Positions 63,646-64,000 of a stretch of 64,000 nt of DNA are shown here, one piece after another; positions within the stretch are counted from its first letter, which is position 1; the number at the start of each line of letters is the position of its first letter. Below the pieces are notes generated by a model that was not told the origin of the DNA, made no database searches, and was given only the letters and a program-made list of their open reading frames with translations. Where the stretch lies: positions 2,427,001 through 2,491,000 of the forward strand of contig NZ_QZMU01000001.1 in assembly GCF_003932505.1 (NCBI RefSeq). Reading direction: 5' to 3'. The position numbers and the translations under genes are program-made. The stretch comes from Thiohalobacter thiocyanaticus. Lineage in GTDB: Bacteria > Pseudomonadota > Gammaproteobacteria > Thiohalobacterales > Thiohalobacteraceae.

Positions 63646-63818
63646 GTCGATTCTCCCCTGATCAATGGGCCGGCGGTACCGGCGCGCGCTCCCGGGCCCG
63701 ATCATACCCGGGCTGCTGGCCGGGAGACAGTGACGGCCGCCCCTGTTCTGGATCAATGCATCCCGACTCGCATCTGCTATATCTGACAGGAAAAGACCTC
63801 CGGGGCGCGTCGGCGTGC

Positions 63819-63847
63819 CTTGAAATGCCGCCGGAGCCACCCCATCT
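63819..63847 (+). promoter_or_regulatory. Sigma32 heat-shock promoter of clpB
   Basis: CTTGAAA (63819-63825), a 14-base spacer and CCCCATCT (63840-63847) match the sigma32 consensus (CTTGAAA-N11-16-CCCCATnT) fully. It ends 43 bases before the clpB ATG. Confidence 0.92.
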
Positions 63848-63890
63848 GTAGGGTAATTCTTCGAATCAAGCCGAGTGGAGAGACGAAATC

Positions 63891-64000
63891 ATGCGGATGG
63901 ACAAGCTGACCAGCAAGTTCCAGATGGCGCTGGCCGATGCCCAGAGCCTGGCCGTGGGCCAGGACCACCAGTTCATCGAGCCGGTGCATGTGTTGATCGC
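63891..64000 (+). CDS. clpB: Chaperone ClpB, N-terminal part only
   Basis: AAA+ disaggregase working with DnaK. The window ends after 36 codons: [20 protein letters not shown] and [16 protein letters not shown], the typical start of the ClpB N-domain. The heat-shock promoter upstream supports the call and this start. Confidence 0.93.
   Translation, partial: MRMDKLTSKFQMALADAQSLAVGQDHQFIEPVHVLI

Overview
The window is chromosomal DNA of a high-GC Gram-negative bacterium, almost certainly a gammaproteobacterium. The gene orders rpmJ-rpsM-rpsK-rpsD-rpoA-rplQ, uvrA/MFS/ssb, mraZ through ftsZ-lpxC, secA-argJ and pilBCD-coaE-zapD-yacG are all gammaproteobacterial. LpxC, BamD and a DAP-type MurE fit a diderm envelope. 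I cannot name the genus; a Chromatiales-like lineage is a guess.

Layout. 1-3.1 kb: end of the ribosomal alpha operon, closed by a strong terminator. 3.3-9.5 kb: an S-adenosylmethionine hydrolase-family gene, uvrA, an MFS transporter with a C-terminal frame break, ssb and a small unknown protein. 9.7-29.3 kb: the complete dcw cluster (mraZ, rsmH, ftsL, ftsI, murE, murF, mraY, murD, ftsW, murG, murC, murB, ddl, ftsQ, ftsA, ftsZ, lpxC), driven by a recognisable promoter with MraZ boxes and holding two unannotated small ORFs. 29.3-38.6 kb: dciA, an M23 peptidase, secA, argJ, a Nudix-ThiE fusion, a FixH/YtkA-like protein, yacG, zapD, coaE. 38.8-52.9 kb: type IV pilus genes (pilD, pilC, pilB, pilA, pilR, pilS). 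An AT-richer cassette of glycosyltransferase and sulfotransferase-like genes lies between pilB and pilA and is a candidate pilin-modification locus. 52.9-64 kb: a PP0621-type small protein, sucCD, nadE, glnB, bamD, rluD, pgeF, a ZIP transporter, gcvR-like, def, a DUF502 protein, and the start of clpB behind a consensus heat-shock promoter.

Two features cut across the window. First, at least a dozen intergenic spacers hold nested palindromes. Outer inverted arms built of short tandem units (CACGGAA-type, CACGGAT-type or ACGCAGAGG-type) enclose smaller hairpins. Some inner hairpins are GTAG-headed like REP sequences, and seven share the loop core GCGCAGCG although their stems differ. They sit within about 25 bases of a stop codon and sometimes supply the stop itself. 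A related-looking 288-bp element lies exactly between the mraZ stop and the rsmH start. No transposase for them is visible. Second, six otherwise well-conserved genes have frame breaks, seven sites in all, and every one is repaired by removing one base (or adding two). This points to sequence error or to something systematic, not to random pseudogenes.
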